Positions 7,397-14,145 of a stretch of 14,310 nucleotides of DNA are shown here, piece by piece. The translations under genes were made by a program, and so were the position numbers. Source of the DNA: Enteractinococcus helveticum (GTDB lineage: Bacteria; Actinomycetota; Actinomycetes; Actinomycetales; Micrococcaceae); assembly GCF_020742345.1 (NCBI RefSeq), contig NZ_DYXC01000060.1, positions 1 through 14,310 of the forward strand, read 5' to 3'. The first letter of the stretch is position 1. The number at the start of each line of letters is the position of its first letter. The notes under the pieces were generated by a model. The model did no database searches. It saw only the letters and a program-made list of their open reading frames with translations, and was not told the origin of the DNA.

Positions 7397-8275
7397 ACCA
7401 ACTTCGTCTATGGCGAAGCCTGCTCGGTGTCGACCGACCGAGAAACTCAAACCCCGGTGCGGGGTCTGCCTGGTGCGGTGTGCTGGCTATGATCACGGTG
7501 GCGGACCCTGGACTCGGGTGCGGTGCCGGTGTTTTTGGAAGCCGATGCGCCCAGAGTCCAATGCCCAACCTACGGGGTAGTCGTTGGCCAGGTGCCGTAG
7601 GCGCGGCATACCGCAGGCCATACCCGGTTCTTTGATCAACAGGTCGTCTGGTTAGCCACCCAGTGTTCCAAGGTCGCAGTCACGGTGTTGATGCGAGTGG
7701 CCTGGCGAACAGTCGGGTCGATCATTGATCGGGTGTGGGCTAATACCGAAGCCACCCCGCGCGGATTTTTCGGGGCGTTGGACGCCTCCGGGGACGGCCG
7801 GGGCGCCTATGTCAGTGCCGATGGCGCCGACTCGGTTGGTGATGTCGTCGCCGAATACTGCCCCAACGCAGTGCGAGCAGCCGACCCGTTTCATGTGGTC
7901 TCATGGCCACTGACGTCTTAGATGCAGTGCGCTGTGAAGCCTGGAATCACGCCCGGAAACTGGCACGCTCCGAACCCAAACGCGGCCGCGGCAGACCACC
8001 CCAAGACGGACCACCACGGCCAGTCACGCAGAAGGCCAAAGCACTCAAAGGGGCCGATATGCGTTATGGAAAACCCCGCGCATCTGGGTGAACACCAGCA
8101 GACCATACTGGGCTGGATCGCCAAAACCGACCGCCGACTGCACCGAGCCTATTTGTTGAAAGAAGGACTCCGAGCGCTCTTTCAGATGAATCTGACGGAG
8201 GCTACCGAAGCCTTAGAAGGCTTGATCAGCTGGGCCAGACGCTGCCAAATCCCAGCGTTTGTAGAACTACAACGC
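7384..8275 (+). pseudogene. ISL3-family transposase, multiply frameshifted and truncated
   Basis: Fragments in all three forward frames, read in order, reassemble an ISL3-type transposase. They are LRLWRSLLGVDRP (from 7384), PRCGVCLVRCAGYDHGGG (from about 7452, zinc-finger-like cysteines), AVPVFLEADAPRVQCPTYG (from about 7520), WRTVGSIIDRVWANTEA (ending about 7755), YVSADGAD and CPNAVRAADPFHVV, ATDVLDAVRCEAWNHARK, and GWIAKTDRRLHRAYLLKEGL. An in-frame TAG at 7598-7600 stands where family members have a tryptophan (VPW to VP-stop). About 50 residues that should carry the first catalytic aspartate are deleted between WANTEA and GFFGAL (about 7755). There are further single-base slips near 7904 and 8060. 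The C-terminal catalytic part is absent, so the gene cannot encode an active enzyme. Confidence 0.88.
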
Positions 8276-8630
8276 GATAGTATTCAGGGTCCTCTTGCCG
8301 GATATCCGAATTATGGTCCCGCTCGATGGTTATGTCATCGCCGCGAGTCTCCGTATAGAAGTGGATCCAGTCCAGTGGTGCAGGTCCGCCAACGATGCGG
8401 TACTCTTCCGCAACGATGTGAAAGACGATCGCATCGCCAATCAGGTAACCCTGGTTATTAACCCTGACTGGTTGCTTGGCTTTGTTCGCTGGGAAGGTTG
8501 AGAAGTCGTTGACTGCGATAGAACGGAGCAGGGACTGTCAATATTCGTCCGAGAAGTATTCACGTCACGTCTCGAATTGTTCGCCGAGCCCGGCGAATGA
8601 TGCAGCACCTGCCCGCCCAATGAAAGTAGG
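8274..8630 (-). pseudogene. LigM/GcvT-like (THF-dependent O-demethylase-like) gene fragment
   Basis: The - strand reads a coherent frame: SIAVNDFSTFPANKAKQ, then NNQGYLIGDAIVFHIVAEE, then YRIVGGPAPLDWIHFYTET, then ITIERDHNSDIRQEDPEYYR. From memory of the family this matches, in order, the N-terminal region of aminomethyltransferase-like proteins related to LigM/DesA. Those transfer methyl groups from methoxylated aromatics to tetrahydrofolate. Upstream, the same frame continues with FET-stop-REYFSDEY-stop-QSLLR, with TGA codons at 8565-8567 and 8538-8540, both at positions where tryptophan would fit. Homology ends abruptly at 8274, where the insertion-sequence relic begins. Upstream of about 8630 the frame closes, and the rest of the gap to 8745 shows nothing I can support. 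It is non-functional, and the family assignment is fairly secure. Confidence 0.65.
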
Positions 8631-8745
8631 CTACACAGAACTGAAATATCATGGGTCAGCCCCGATGAGTTGTCAAGTTCATATTTCTAGTGCAGTTATT
8701 GAAGTGCCTCATTCGTCGTCGGATACTCAATGCTCTTTAGCGTGT

Positions 8746-10167
8746 CTATTGTTGTGCATTTGAGCGTAATACCTTGTCATGCCGATTCGACGAGTACGCC
8801 CCAATATTATCCGACTCTTTCTTTCGAGACAGAATGTTCAGTCCGCCCAGGGCCCCTCCTAGCAGCGCGATTGGGAACAAGAGGAGTAGCAAAAAGCCGC
8901 TGAGTCCAATGCCAGTGCCGATAAGAACGCCACCGATTCCACCGCCGAGTGCAGAACCAATTCGTCCGCCCATTTCTGTGGTCCCGATCCCAGTGGCGCG
9001 AATATCTGTTGGGAGCGCGGTAGCCGCCAGTATCGAACGTGACGGGCCGAGCACAGAGGGGACAATAGCACCGAAAATCCCGAACATAATCAGAAGCAGC
9101 GTGTAGCCCGGAGCGGGTGTTAGCGCCACTGTCAAAATTGTCAGGGACGACAGCGCCAATAGGGTTCCAAAAACAACGAACCTTGACCATTTTGCGAGGA
9201 AAACCCCGATTAATAAACCACCCGCGGTACTTGTCAGCCCATAAAGACTCACGATCGCACTGCTCTGAACCGTGTCAAGGCCGGTGGAAGGCAGCTGCAG
9301 CAATATCGGAAGGTACTGCACTATGGTGAGCTGTGTTCCCAGGGAGACGAATCCGAAAATAAACAAAAGAATTGTCACAGGTGCGTAGGTCTTAGACATT
9401 AGCTTGGTCAGTGCACCCGTTTGATGCTCTGAGGTACTCGTTGGCTGCTCCGGCAGAACGAACTCTACTTCGTTTAGGTCGAGGTCTGGAACGATTCGCT
9501 TTACTGAGCGCTTCGCACGGTCAACTGAACCACGTGCAAGGTAGTGGCCGGGAGACTCCGGTAGGACGAATGCGGCGAGGACCACGAATATAAATGGACC
9601 TATACCTGCCATCGCTAGAAGAAGACGCCACCCTTCTGTGGGGAGTATCAGTCCTGCAAGTGACGCGCCCAAAGCCGTACCTAAACCTACGAAGGCGTAC
9701 GCAACGGCAAGCAATGCAGCGCGGTTTCGCTTAGGAACGAGTTCGGATAGAAGTGCGTTCGCACTCGCCATCGTCGAACCCATGCCAAGGCAGGCTATCC
9801 AACGCCAGAGAGTAAAGGCCGCAAAGTCTCCAGAGGTTGCCCCTAGTGCCGTGGCAACTGAAAAGAGCGCAGCGGCCCAAATGAATACGGTCTTTCTTCC
9901 GATGAGATCGGCTAACCGACCGGCAATAAGTGCTCCAACTCCCATACCCACGAAGCCGCCGCTCACTACAATCGCGATTCCGCCGCCTACTTCAACACCC
10001 CAATCCTGGATGAGAGACGGAAAAATATGACTTACAATCGTCACGTCCATTCCATCAAAAAGCATTATTAATGCTATCACTGAGAAAAATAGCCAGTGCC
10101 GTTTGGTCAGCCCTTGGGCTTCCATAGCTGAAGTCAAATCTAGCTTTTTAGTTTGATGCGTGTGCAT
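8746..10167 (-). CDS. MFS transporter, aromatic acid:H+ symporter (AAHS)-like
   Basis: This 473-residue inner-membrane carrier has about 12 hydrophobic segments and a cytoplasmic N-terminus. Visible family marks are DGMD (38-41) in the first helix, resembling the D-G-x-D of the AAHS family, and the loop 2-3 motif GRLADLIGRK (83-92) of major facilitator proteins. It also has PESPGHYLARG after helix 6 and a charged central loop. AAHS members such as PcaK and BenK import benzoate-type acids with protons; the exact substrate here is unknown. I keep the ATG at 10167 although its upstream sequence has no strong ribosome binding site; a start at 10125 (MEAQGL) is possible. It is 181 bases from the hydroxylase gene, with a large palindrome in between. 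Confidence 0.85.
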   Translation of the reverse strand: MHTHQTKKLDLTSAMEAQGLTKRHWLFFSVIALIMLFDGMDVTIVSHIFPSLIQDWGVEVGGGIAIVVSGGFVGMGVGALIAGRLADLIGRKTVFIWAAALFSVATALGATSGDFAAFTLWRWIACLGMGSTMASANALLSELVPKRNRAALLAVAYAFVGLGTALGASLAGLILPTEGWRLLLAMAGIGPFIFVVLAAFVLPESPGHYLARGSVDRAKRSVKRIVPDLDLNEVEFVLPEQPTSTSEHQTGALTKLMSKTYAPVTILLFIFGFVSLGTQLTIVQYLPILLQLPSTGLDTVQSSAIVSLYGLTSTAGGLLIGVFLAKWSRFVVFGTLLALSSLTILTVALTPAPGYTLLLIMFGIFGAIVPSVLGPSRSILAATALPTDIRATGIGTTEMGGRIGSALGGGIGGVLIGTGIGLSGFLLLLLFPIALLGGALGGLNILSRKKESDNIGAYSSNRHDKVLRSNAQQ

Positions 10168-10209
10168 CGAGGATTAGAGCTTTCTACTCAGGGCCCCACT
10201 GTACAATCC

Positions 10210-10246
10210 GCCGTTGTCAGGACGCGAGGATCCTCGCAACAGCGGC
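10210..10246. promoter_or_regulatory. extended palindrome upstream of the MFS gene
   Basis: GCGAGGATCCTCGC (10224-10237) is a perfect 14-bp palindrome. It is flanked by imperfect outer arms GCCGTTGT (10210-10217) and ACAGCGGC (10239-10246), which match at 7 of 8 positions. It lies 43 bases upstream of the transporter start, so an operator or leader hairpin for that gene is plausible. No -10 or -35 could be assigned with confidence. No gene is evident in the surrounding gap (10168-10348). Confidence 0.45.
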
Positions 10247-10287
10247 TATAACCTGAGGGCGGGTCAATATTTTTGATAGTGCGAATA

Positions 10288-10306
10288 GAGCCCCCGTCAA
10301 GGGCTC
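10288..10306 (-). terminator. weak hairpin downstream of the hydroxylase
   Basis: GAGCCC (10288-10293) and GGGCTC (10301-10306) form a 6-bp stem with a 7-base loop about 40 bases after the hydroxylase stop. An A/T-rich stretch (10268-10275) lies 12 bases further on in the direction of transcription. It could be a weak terminator. Confidence 0.3.
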
Positions 10307-10348
10307 AATTGCAATCGTCCAGTGATACGGATTATCGCTGGCCGCTGG

Positions 10349-11853
10349 TTAGACGCTTTGTGGTGTCGGTACTGATATTCCAGGAATGTACTGGACCAGA
10401 AGTTCCAGATCACCTGCAGATTGCCCTACACCGAGCACGTAACGGTCCGGACGGACGACGACCGCCGAAGAACCACTAAATTCCAGAAGCTGATTGATTT
10501 TCTCTGGTTCGTTCATGACGACGATGTGGTCGCTGAATTCAATCTGCTGGCGTACTTCCGAACTCAGTTGGTTGTACAGTTCCGCATTAGCAGCAATCAA
10601 AAAACGTAGCCCAACCAGCTCATCCAGGCGCTTACCATCCGCCAGCATGGGCTGTATGCTCAAGTAGCCCGCAATGTCGCCTTCGTTTGCATCGCGCAAA
10701 CCTGGTCCGATGGGCGGAGAAACCGGGGCTGCCTCCATTGGATTGGCCCACAGATATTCGTCTCGCTTACGGGCCGCTTCTGCGTCCGTTGTCTGAAGAA
10801 ACATCGCAGCGTTGGTCGCTTGTTCCACCCAGAATTGGGCGTGCGGTTTGCGCTCTGTCTCATAGGTATCCAAAAGGCTTTCATCCGCGACCCCTCGTTT
10901 AATGAGTCCTAACTTCCATGTTAGGTTCGCAACATCTCTGATTCCTGCACAAAGCCCTTGTCCAAAACACGGCGGAGCTTGATGAGCAGAGTCTCCAGCG
11001 AGGAATATTCTGCCTTCTCTCCATCGTTGCGCAATTCGTCCTCTAAATGTATAGACTGCCTGACGGTCTGGATGGAATTGCGCCGCTGGAAGTATTCCTC
11101 GACTGATGCGTTCAATTGCCGCCGGGGTGACAATCTCGTCGAGATCGTCTCCTTCCATAACCATGAATTCCATCCGAACACGAGTCCCTGGTAAGCGGAT
11201 CCATAAGGCTGGTCGAGTGTGGTGACAAAGGAAAACCATGTCATCTTCATAGCCAGGGCTGTCGACTAAATGGCCGTCTACGACGACCCATTCGGCATCC
11301 TCCCCGAATTTTTCACTTTCAATTTCCAAAGCTCGGCGTATCGGCGAGCGCGCACCGTCAGCCGCAATTAGCCATTTTGCACGAAGTACTGCTTCTTGGC
11401 CGTTGGAGTCGACAATATTGACTTCGACCCCTCCCGAGATATTTCTGACTTCACCTGCAGTCACACCCCGACGCAGTTCAATGTTGGGCAGTTCAGAGAT
11501 CCGCTGTCGTATTAGACGTTCAACCTCGGGCTGGTGAAACGTGATGTTATTAGGCCATGCTTGCGGACCGAATTCGCCGGTGGGCACCGAAATTAAAACC
11601 TCCCCAGTTTCATTTTGAAAATGAGTTGAGGACATTGGCAGGGTCGCTGCCGTCAGCTCTTCCGCGACGCCCAAGGTTTGTAGTACCCGAAAAATCTCGC
11701 CGTCGAAATGCACAGCACGCGCGGTGGGCCACGCTTCAAGGTCCTTCTCAAGACCAATAGCAGTCAAGCCGAGTTGACCCAACAACGCCAGCGCAGTTAC
11801 TCCGACCGGGCCCCACCGACCACGATGACGTCTGCGTCATGAACCTCAACCAT
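10349..11853 (-). pseudogene. FAD-dependent aromatic hydroxylase (PheA/TfdB/MhpA type) with a frameshift in the FAD motif
   Basis: From the ATG at 11853 (AAGGGAG upstream) the protein begins MVEVHDADVIVVGG, a class A flavoprotein N-terminus. It then loses frame at the G-run 11811-11814 and stops at a TAA four codons later. One extra G restores GGGPVGVTALALLGQLG and joins the long frame, giving a 501-residue protein, normal for the family. Further marks in restored numbering are the DG motif AADGARSPIRR (166-167) and the GD motif FLAGDSAHQAPP (287-288) followed by FGQGLCAGIRDVANLTWKL. Relatives use FAD, NADPH and O2 to hydroxylate phenols. Best resemblance is to MhpA-like hydroxylases; the substrate is unknown. 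Since the break is in a homopolymer, a sequencing error is possible. Starting at the downstream TTG (11785) would remove the FAD-binding loop. Confidence 0.82.
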
Positions 11854-11869
11854 TTCAGCTCCCTTAAGT

Positions 11870-11916
11870 TCGAACCGTTTCGTATGTAATGTAATTCATG
11901 TCACACCGCAATGCAA
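11870..11916 (-). promoter_or_regulatory. candidate hydroxylase promoter with LacI-like palindrome, copy 2
   Basis: On the - strand TTGCAT (11911-11916) and TACATT (11888-11893) are spaced by 17 bases. CGAAACGGTTCG (11871-11882), a palindrome at 10 of 12 positions with a central CG and a full AAnCGnTT core, lies where transcription would start. This is a typical place for a repressor operator. The 13-mer here (11870-11882) matches the one before the ABC operon at 12 of 13 positions. The assignment is by eye. Confidence 0.4.
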
Positions 11917-11945
11917 TGCTTTTGCTGTGGCACTTCCAGAAGCAC

Positions 11946-12929
11946 CTAAGCCCTCTTACCTTCGGATAGGTCGCGAACGCGATTACGTTGCGTTCCTAGG
12001 CCAGTGATGCTGCCTTCAATGACGTCACCAGCTTGAAGGAACCTCCCCCAGTGCGACCCGTTACCCTGGGGCGAACCAGTGATGACCATGTCGCCGGGAT
12101 GCAGCGACATGAAAGACGTTATATACGAGATCAGTTTCGGAATATTAAAAACCATGTCACTGGTGTTCCCCTGCTGCATTGGAGTTCCGTTCAGTGACAA
12201 ACGGATCTCGAGGTCGTGAGGATCTTCGACGAATGCGGCTGGCACAATATATGGGCCCGTGGGGAAGAATGTCGGATGGTTCTTCGAGCGCATCCAATCG
12301 GTTCCCATCATTGGAATATCTTTTCGAGGCACAAGGCTGCGAGTGGTGATATCGTTGCAAATCGTGTACCCGGCCACATATTCCATGGCGTCTTGTTCAG
12401 AAACGCGGTAAGCGTCCCGCCCAATGACTACTCCGAGTTCGAGCTCCCAGTCATGATCGTTACCGACCTCCGGAAGGAGCACGTCGTCATATGCGCCAGA
12501 CATTCCCGAAGCAGATCCGATCCACACATAAGGTTCTCCATTTTGTGCTCGCTCGTCTACTTCCTGTGCTGCTTGCTCACGCAGAGCTTCGGCAGAAGCG
12601 TCAGGGTCACCCAGCTGATGCGCTACCGTTATTTCGATGACATGTTGGCGATAGTTAGCTCCAGCAGCTATCAGCTGACCTGTTGGAGTCACCGGCGGCA
12701 AGGTCTGAAGATCTACGACCGGAGTGGAGTCGAAAGCTGCGCGCTTTTGCTCATCTTGAGCAAACTCATTCAAGCGCTCGAAGTTACTTTTCCAGTCAGA
12801 AAGCAGAACTGTTGTACTGGTGACCTCAGGGATCACGCTAGAAATACTGTATACCCGGTCTGCGATCACCATGCCCGGGAAATATTTCCCCCCTGCACTA
12901 AATGTGCCTATTGAAAACTGAACTCCCAT
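11946..12929 (-). CDS. fumarylacetoacetate hydrolase (FAH) family protein
   Basis: This 327-residue cytosolic enzyme has the FAH fold and metal site. It shows GANYRQHVIE (90-99) with the catalytic His96, the divalent-metal ligands E162 and E164 in DWELELGVVIG, and D193 in GYTICNDITTRS. It also has the FFPTGPYIVP loop (221-230) and the C-terminal VITGSPQGNG and GDVIEGSITGLGTQRNRV segments. Family members cleave C-C bonds in beta-diketone or acylpyruvate products, or decarboxylate and isomerise ring-cleavage products (HpcE/MhpD-like roles). That fits a step after ring hydroxylation and cleavage. GGAAGGAA before the ATG supports the start. It lies 92 bases upstream of the hydroxylase on the same strand. 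No ring-cleavage dioxygenase is visible, so its partner is outside the window. Confidence 0.9.
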   Translation of the reverse strand: MGVQFSIGTFSAGGKYFPGMVIADRVYSISSVIPEVTSTTVLLSDWKSNFERLNEFAQDEQKRAAFDSTPVVDLQTLPPVTPTGQLIAAGANYRQHVIEITVAHQLGDPDASAEALREQAAQEVDERAQNGEPYVWIGSASGMSGAYDDVLLPEVGNDHDWELELGVVIGRDAYRVSEQDAMEYVAGYTICNDITTRSLVPRKDIPMMGTDWMRSKNHPTFFPTGPYIVPAAFVEDPHDLEIRLSLNGTPMQQGNTSDMVFNIPKLISYITSFMSLHPGDMVITGSPQGNGSHWGRFLQAGDVIEGSITGLGTQRNRVRDLSEGKRA

Positions 12930-13012
12930 AGTATTCCTTCCATCATTGGCCGCGTTTACCGCAGCATTCGAACACGACTCTCAGGCGTCCGATAGTGAAT
13001 GTTGTGTAAAGG

Positions 13013-13037
13013 TTTCGTGGTTTTTACCGCCACGAAA
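13013..13037. terminator. candidate terminator hairpin after the PBP2-fold gene
   Basis: TTTCGTGG (13013-13020) and CCACGAAA (13030-13037) form an 8-bp perfect stem with a 9-base loop. It lies 50 bases downstream of the - strand gene ending at 13087, in the gap before the FAH gene. There is no clear T-tail beyond it. Terminator or operator function is uncertain. Confidence 0.35.
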
Positions 13038-13086
13038 AAGTTGAGGATCAACGATGTAGACCGATGTGTTTGGCTCAGTCCTGGCG

Positions 13087-13953
13087 TTACGAACTCCCCA
13101 AGGCTGCCTCAAGTACGTCAGACCTCCACAGGGAATGAATATCCTGAAACGTGGACGGCAGCATACCCAGCTCATCACGCATATGGACAAGCAATTCAAG
13201 GCCAGCAGCCGAAGGGACAAGAGTAGTCGGCTTAGTATCCCATCCGGATTCTTGCGCCCGTGGGCCGAAACCTGCTTGTGCCAGCAACTCGAGACCTTCT
13301 TGCCGGCGTGCGCTAGCGGTCCAAGTAACTGCTTCATGTAGTAGTTTCAAATACAAGTGCAATCGCGGCTGAATCTCGTCGAGTCGAGACTCGCATACCA
13401 CGATGCCCTGGCCGGGATAGTCTCTAGCCAAATCATTGACCGTTGCCAACTGAGTAAGACCTTCTTGCTCGGCCATTTCATCAAAAGGTGGACCAAGCAA
13501 CGTTGCGTCCACCCGCTCCTCCAAAAGCGCAGCCAAACGTTCGCTCACACCACCGATTTCGACGAATTCGACGTCTGCGACTTTTTCCTCAGCAAGTAAA
13601 TACTTCGCAGCAATGGCGAACCCATTGGATGCTGCATCAACTGCGAACCGGAGTCCTGATAGCCCTGATACATCGGTTAACCCCGATCGTGCATAAAGCC
13701 CAAGAGGAGTCGTGCGCTCAACTTGTCCTACCAACCGAAAATCATCAACGTGCTGATTCCACACCAGCATGTTGTCGATGGCAGTTATGGCAACATCGCA
13801 CTCTGCGTTGAGGAGATCGTCCCGCTGCTCATTGCTAGATCGAGTGACCTTTGAGTCCACATTGAGCCCGATTTTCTCGAAAACATCAAGATGCTTCGCT
13901 ACAACCACCGGAACTGGGGGCACGAAATATGTTTGCCTAAGCGTCTCAGCCAT
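13087..13953 (-). CDS. NMT1/THI5-like PBP2-fold protein without signal peptide
   Basis: This 288-residue protein resembles the type 2 periplasmic-binding fold of nitrate/taurine/HMP-binding proteins (NMT1/THI5-like, SsuA-like). It starts straight into strand one (YFVPPVPVVVAKHLDVFEKIGL). It then has DLLNAECDVAITAIDNMLVW, the first half of the ligand cleft, GLRFAVDAASNGFAIAAKYLL, RVDATLLGPPFDEMAE and a helical C-terminus. No signal peptide, lipobox or Tat motif is present and the start looks real: three GGAAT ribosome-binding-like repeats precede the ATG. The protein should therefore be cytosolic. Enzymes of this fold exist, for example 4,5-dihydroxyphthalate decarboxylase and pyrimidine synthase THI5. 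An enzymatic or sensing role is therefore possible; a solute-binding protein that lost its signal is the alternative. No permease or ATPase of the matching class is nearby. Confidence 0.72.
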   Translation of the reverse strand: MAETLRQTYFVPPVPVVVAKHLDVFEKIGLNVDSKVTRSSNEQRDDLLNAECDVAITAIDNMLVWNQHVDDFRLVGQVERTTPLGLYARSGLTDVSGLSGLRFAVDAASNGFAIAAKYLLAEEKVADVEFVEIGGVSERLAALLEERVDATLLGPPFDEMAEQEGLTQLATVNDLARDYPGQGIVVCESRLDEIQPRLHLYLKLLHEAVTWTASARRQEGLELLAQAGFGPRAQESGWDTKPTTLVPSAAGLELLVHMRDELGMLPSTFQDIHSLWRSDVLEAALGSS

Positions 13954-13954
13954 A

Positions 13955-13972
13955 ATTCCTATTCCTATTCCT
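13955..13972 (-). repeat. three tandem hexamers carrying ribosome-binding-like sequence
   Basis: The + strand has ATTCCT three times in a row, read on the coding strand as AGGAAT repeated. This places three GGAAT Shine-Dalgarno-like cores at increasing distance from the ATG at 13953. The nearest is too close and the middle one is about optimally spaced. Loss or gain of a unit would change spacing by six bases. Confidence 0.6.
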
Positions 13973-14061
13973 ATTTGCCGCCCAGTCGAACCTGCTGTAA
14001 AGGCTTGGGCTGTTCACCGAATTAGTAGAACCAATCGTCTGACCAGGAGGCCTTGTACCTT

Positions 14062-14073
14062 GATGCCGGCATC
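14062..14073. promoter_or_regulatory. perfect 12-bp palindrome in intergenic region
   Basis: GATGCCGGCATC is a perfect palindrome in the 192-base gap between the partial gene at the right edge and the PBP2-fold gene. It lies about 110 bases upstream of that gene's start. It could be an operator, but chance occurrence is possible. Nothing else in 13973-14100 is assignable. Confidence 0.25.
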
Positions 14074-14100
14074 CAGGACGGACTAGATCAACAATGATCC

Positions 14101-14136
14101 GGCCTCGTCGAGAAGCCCAAGCCTCTCGACGAGACC
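14101..14136 (-). terminator. strong hairpin after the partial right-edge gene
   Basis: CTCGTCGAGA (14104-14113) and its exact complement TCTCGACGAG (14124-14133) form a 10-bp stem with a 10-base loop, extended by a GG/CC pair across one mismatch. It starts about 10 bases after the stop codon of the - strand gene and fits a terminator or 3'-end hairpin, though without a T-run. Confidence 0.55.
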
Positions 14137-14145
14137 GCGGGAATG

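Larger units (their letters stand above)
7289..8275 (+). mobile_element. decayed ISL3-family insertion sequence (5' end kept, 3' end lost)
   Basis: The transposase relic inside is recognisably ISL3-family. The element's left end may lie near 7289, where GATTCTTCCGTGAGTGC resembles the GGCTCTTCCG-type termini I recall for actinobacterial ISL3 elements. This boundary is a guess. The right part is missing: homology stops at AFVELQR (about 8275) and sequence from an unrelated gene on the opposite strand begins there. No right terminal repeat or target-site duplication can be identified. The element sits directly after the ABC binding-protein gene and separates the importer from the aromatic-type genes. 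Confidence 0.7.

Noticed and set aside
8295..8501. 68-codon + strand frame
   Set aside because: It is the antisense shadow of the LigM-like pseudogene fragment, which reads far better on the - strand.
8538..8567. Two TGA codons as programmed UGA recoding (selenocysteine or tryptophan)
   Set aside because: The gene fragment has no start, is truncated by an IS relic, and nearby genes end at TGA normally. Decay explains the stops more simply.
10349..11785. Hydroxylase starting at the TTG at 11785 as an intact gene
   Set aside because: It would lack the FAD-binding glycine loop, and a better start with a ribosome binding site and the missing motif lies upstream in another frame.
12216..12914. 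232-codon open frame on the + strand
   Set aside because: It lies antisense within the well-supported FAH-family gene and has no recognisable family features.
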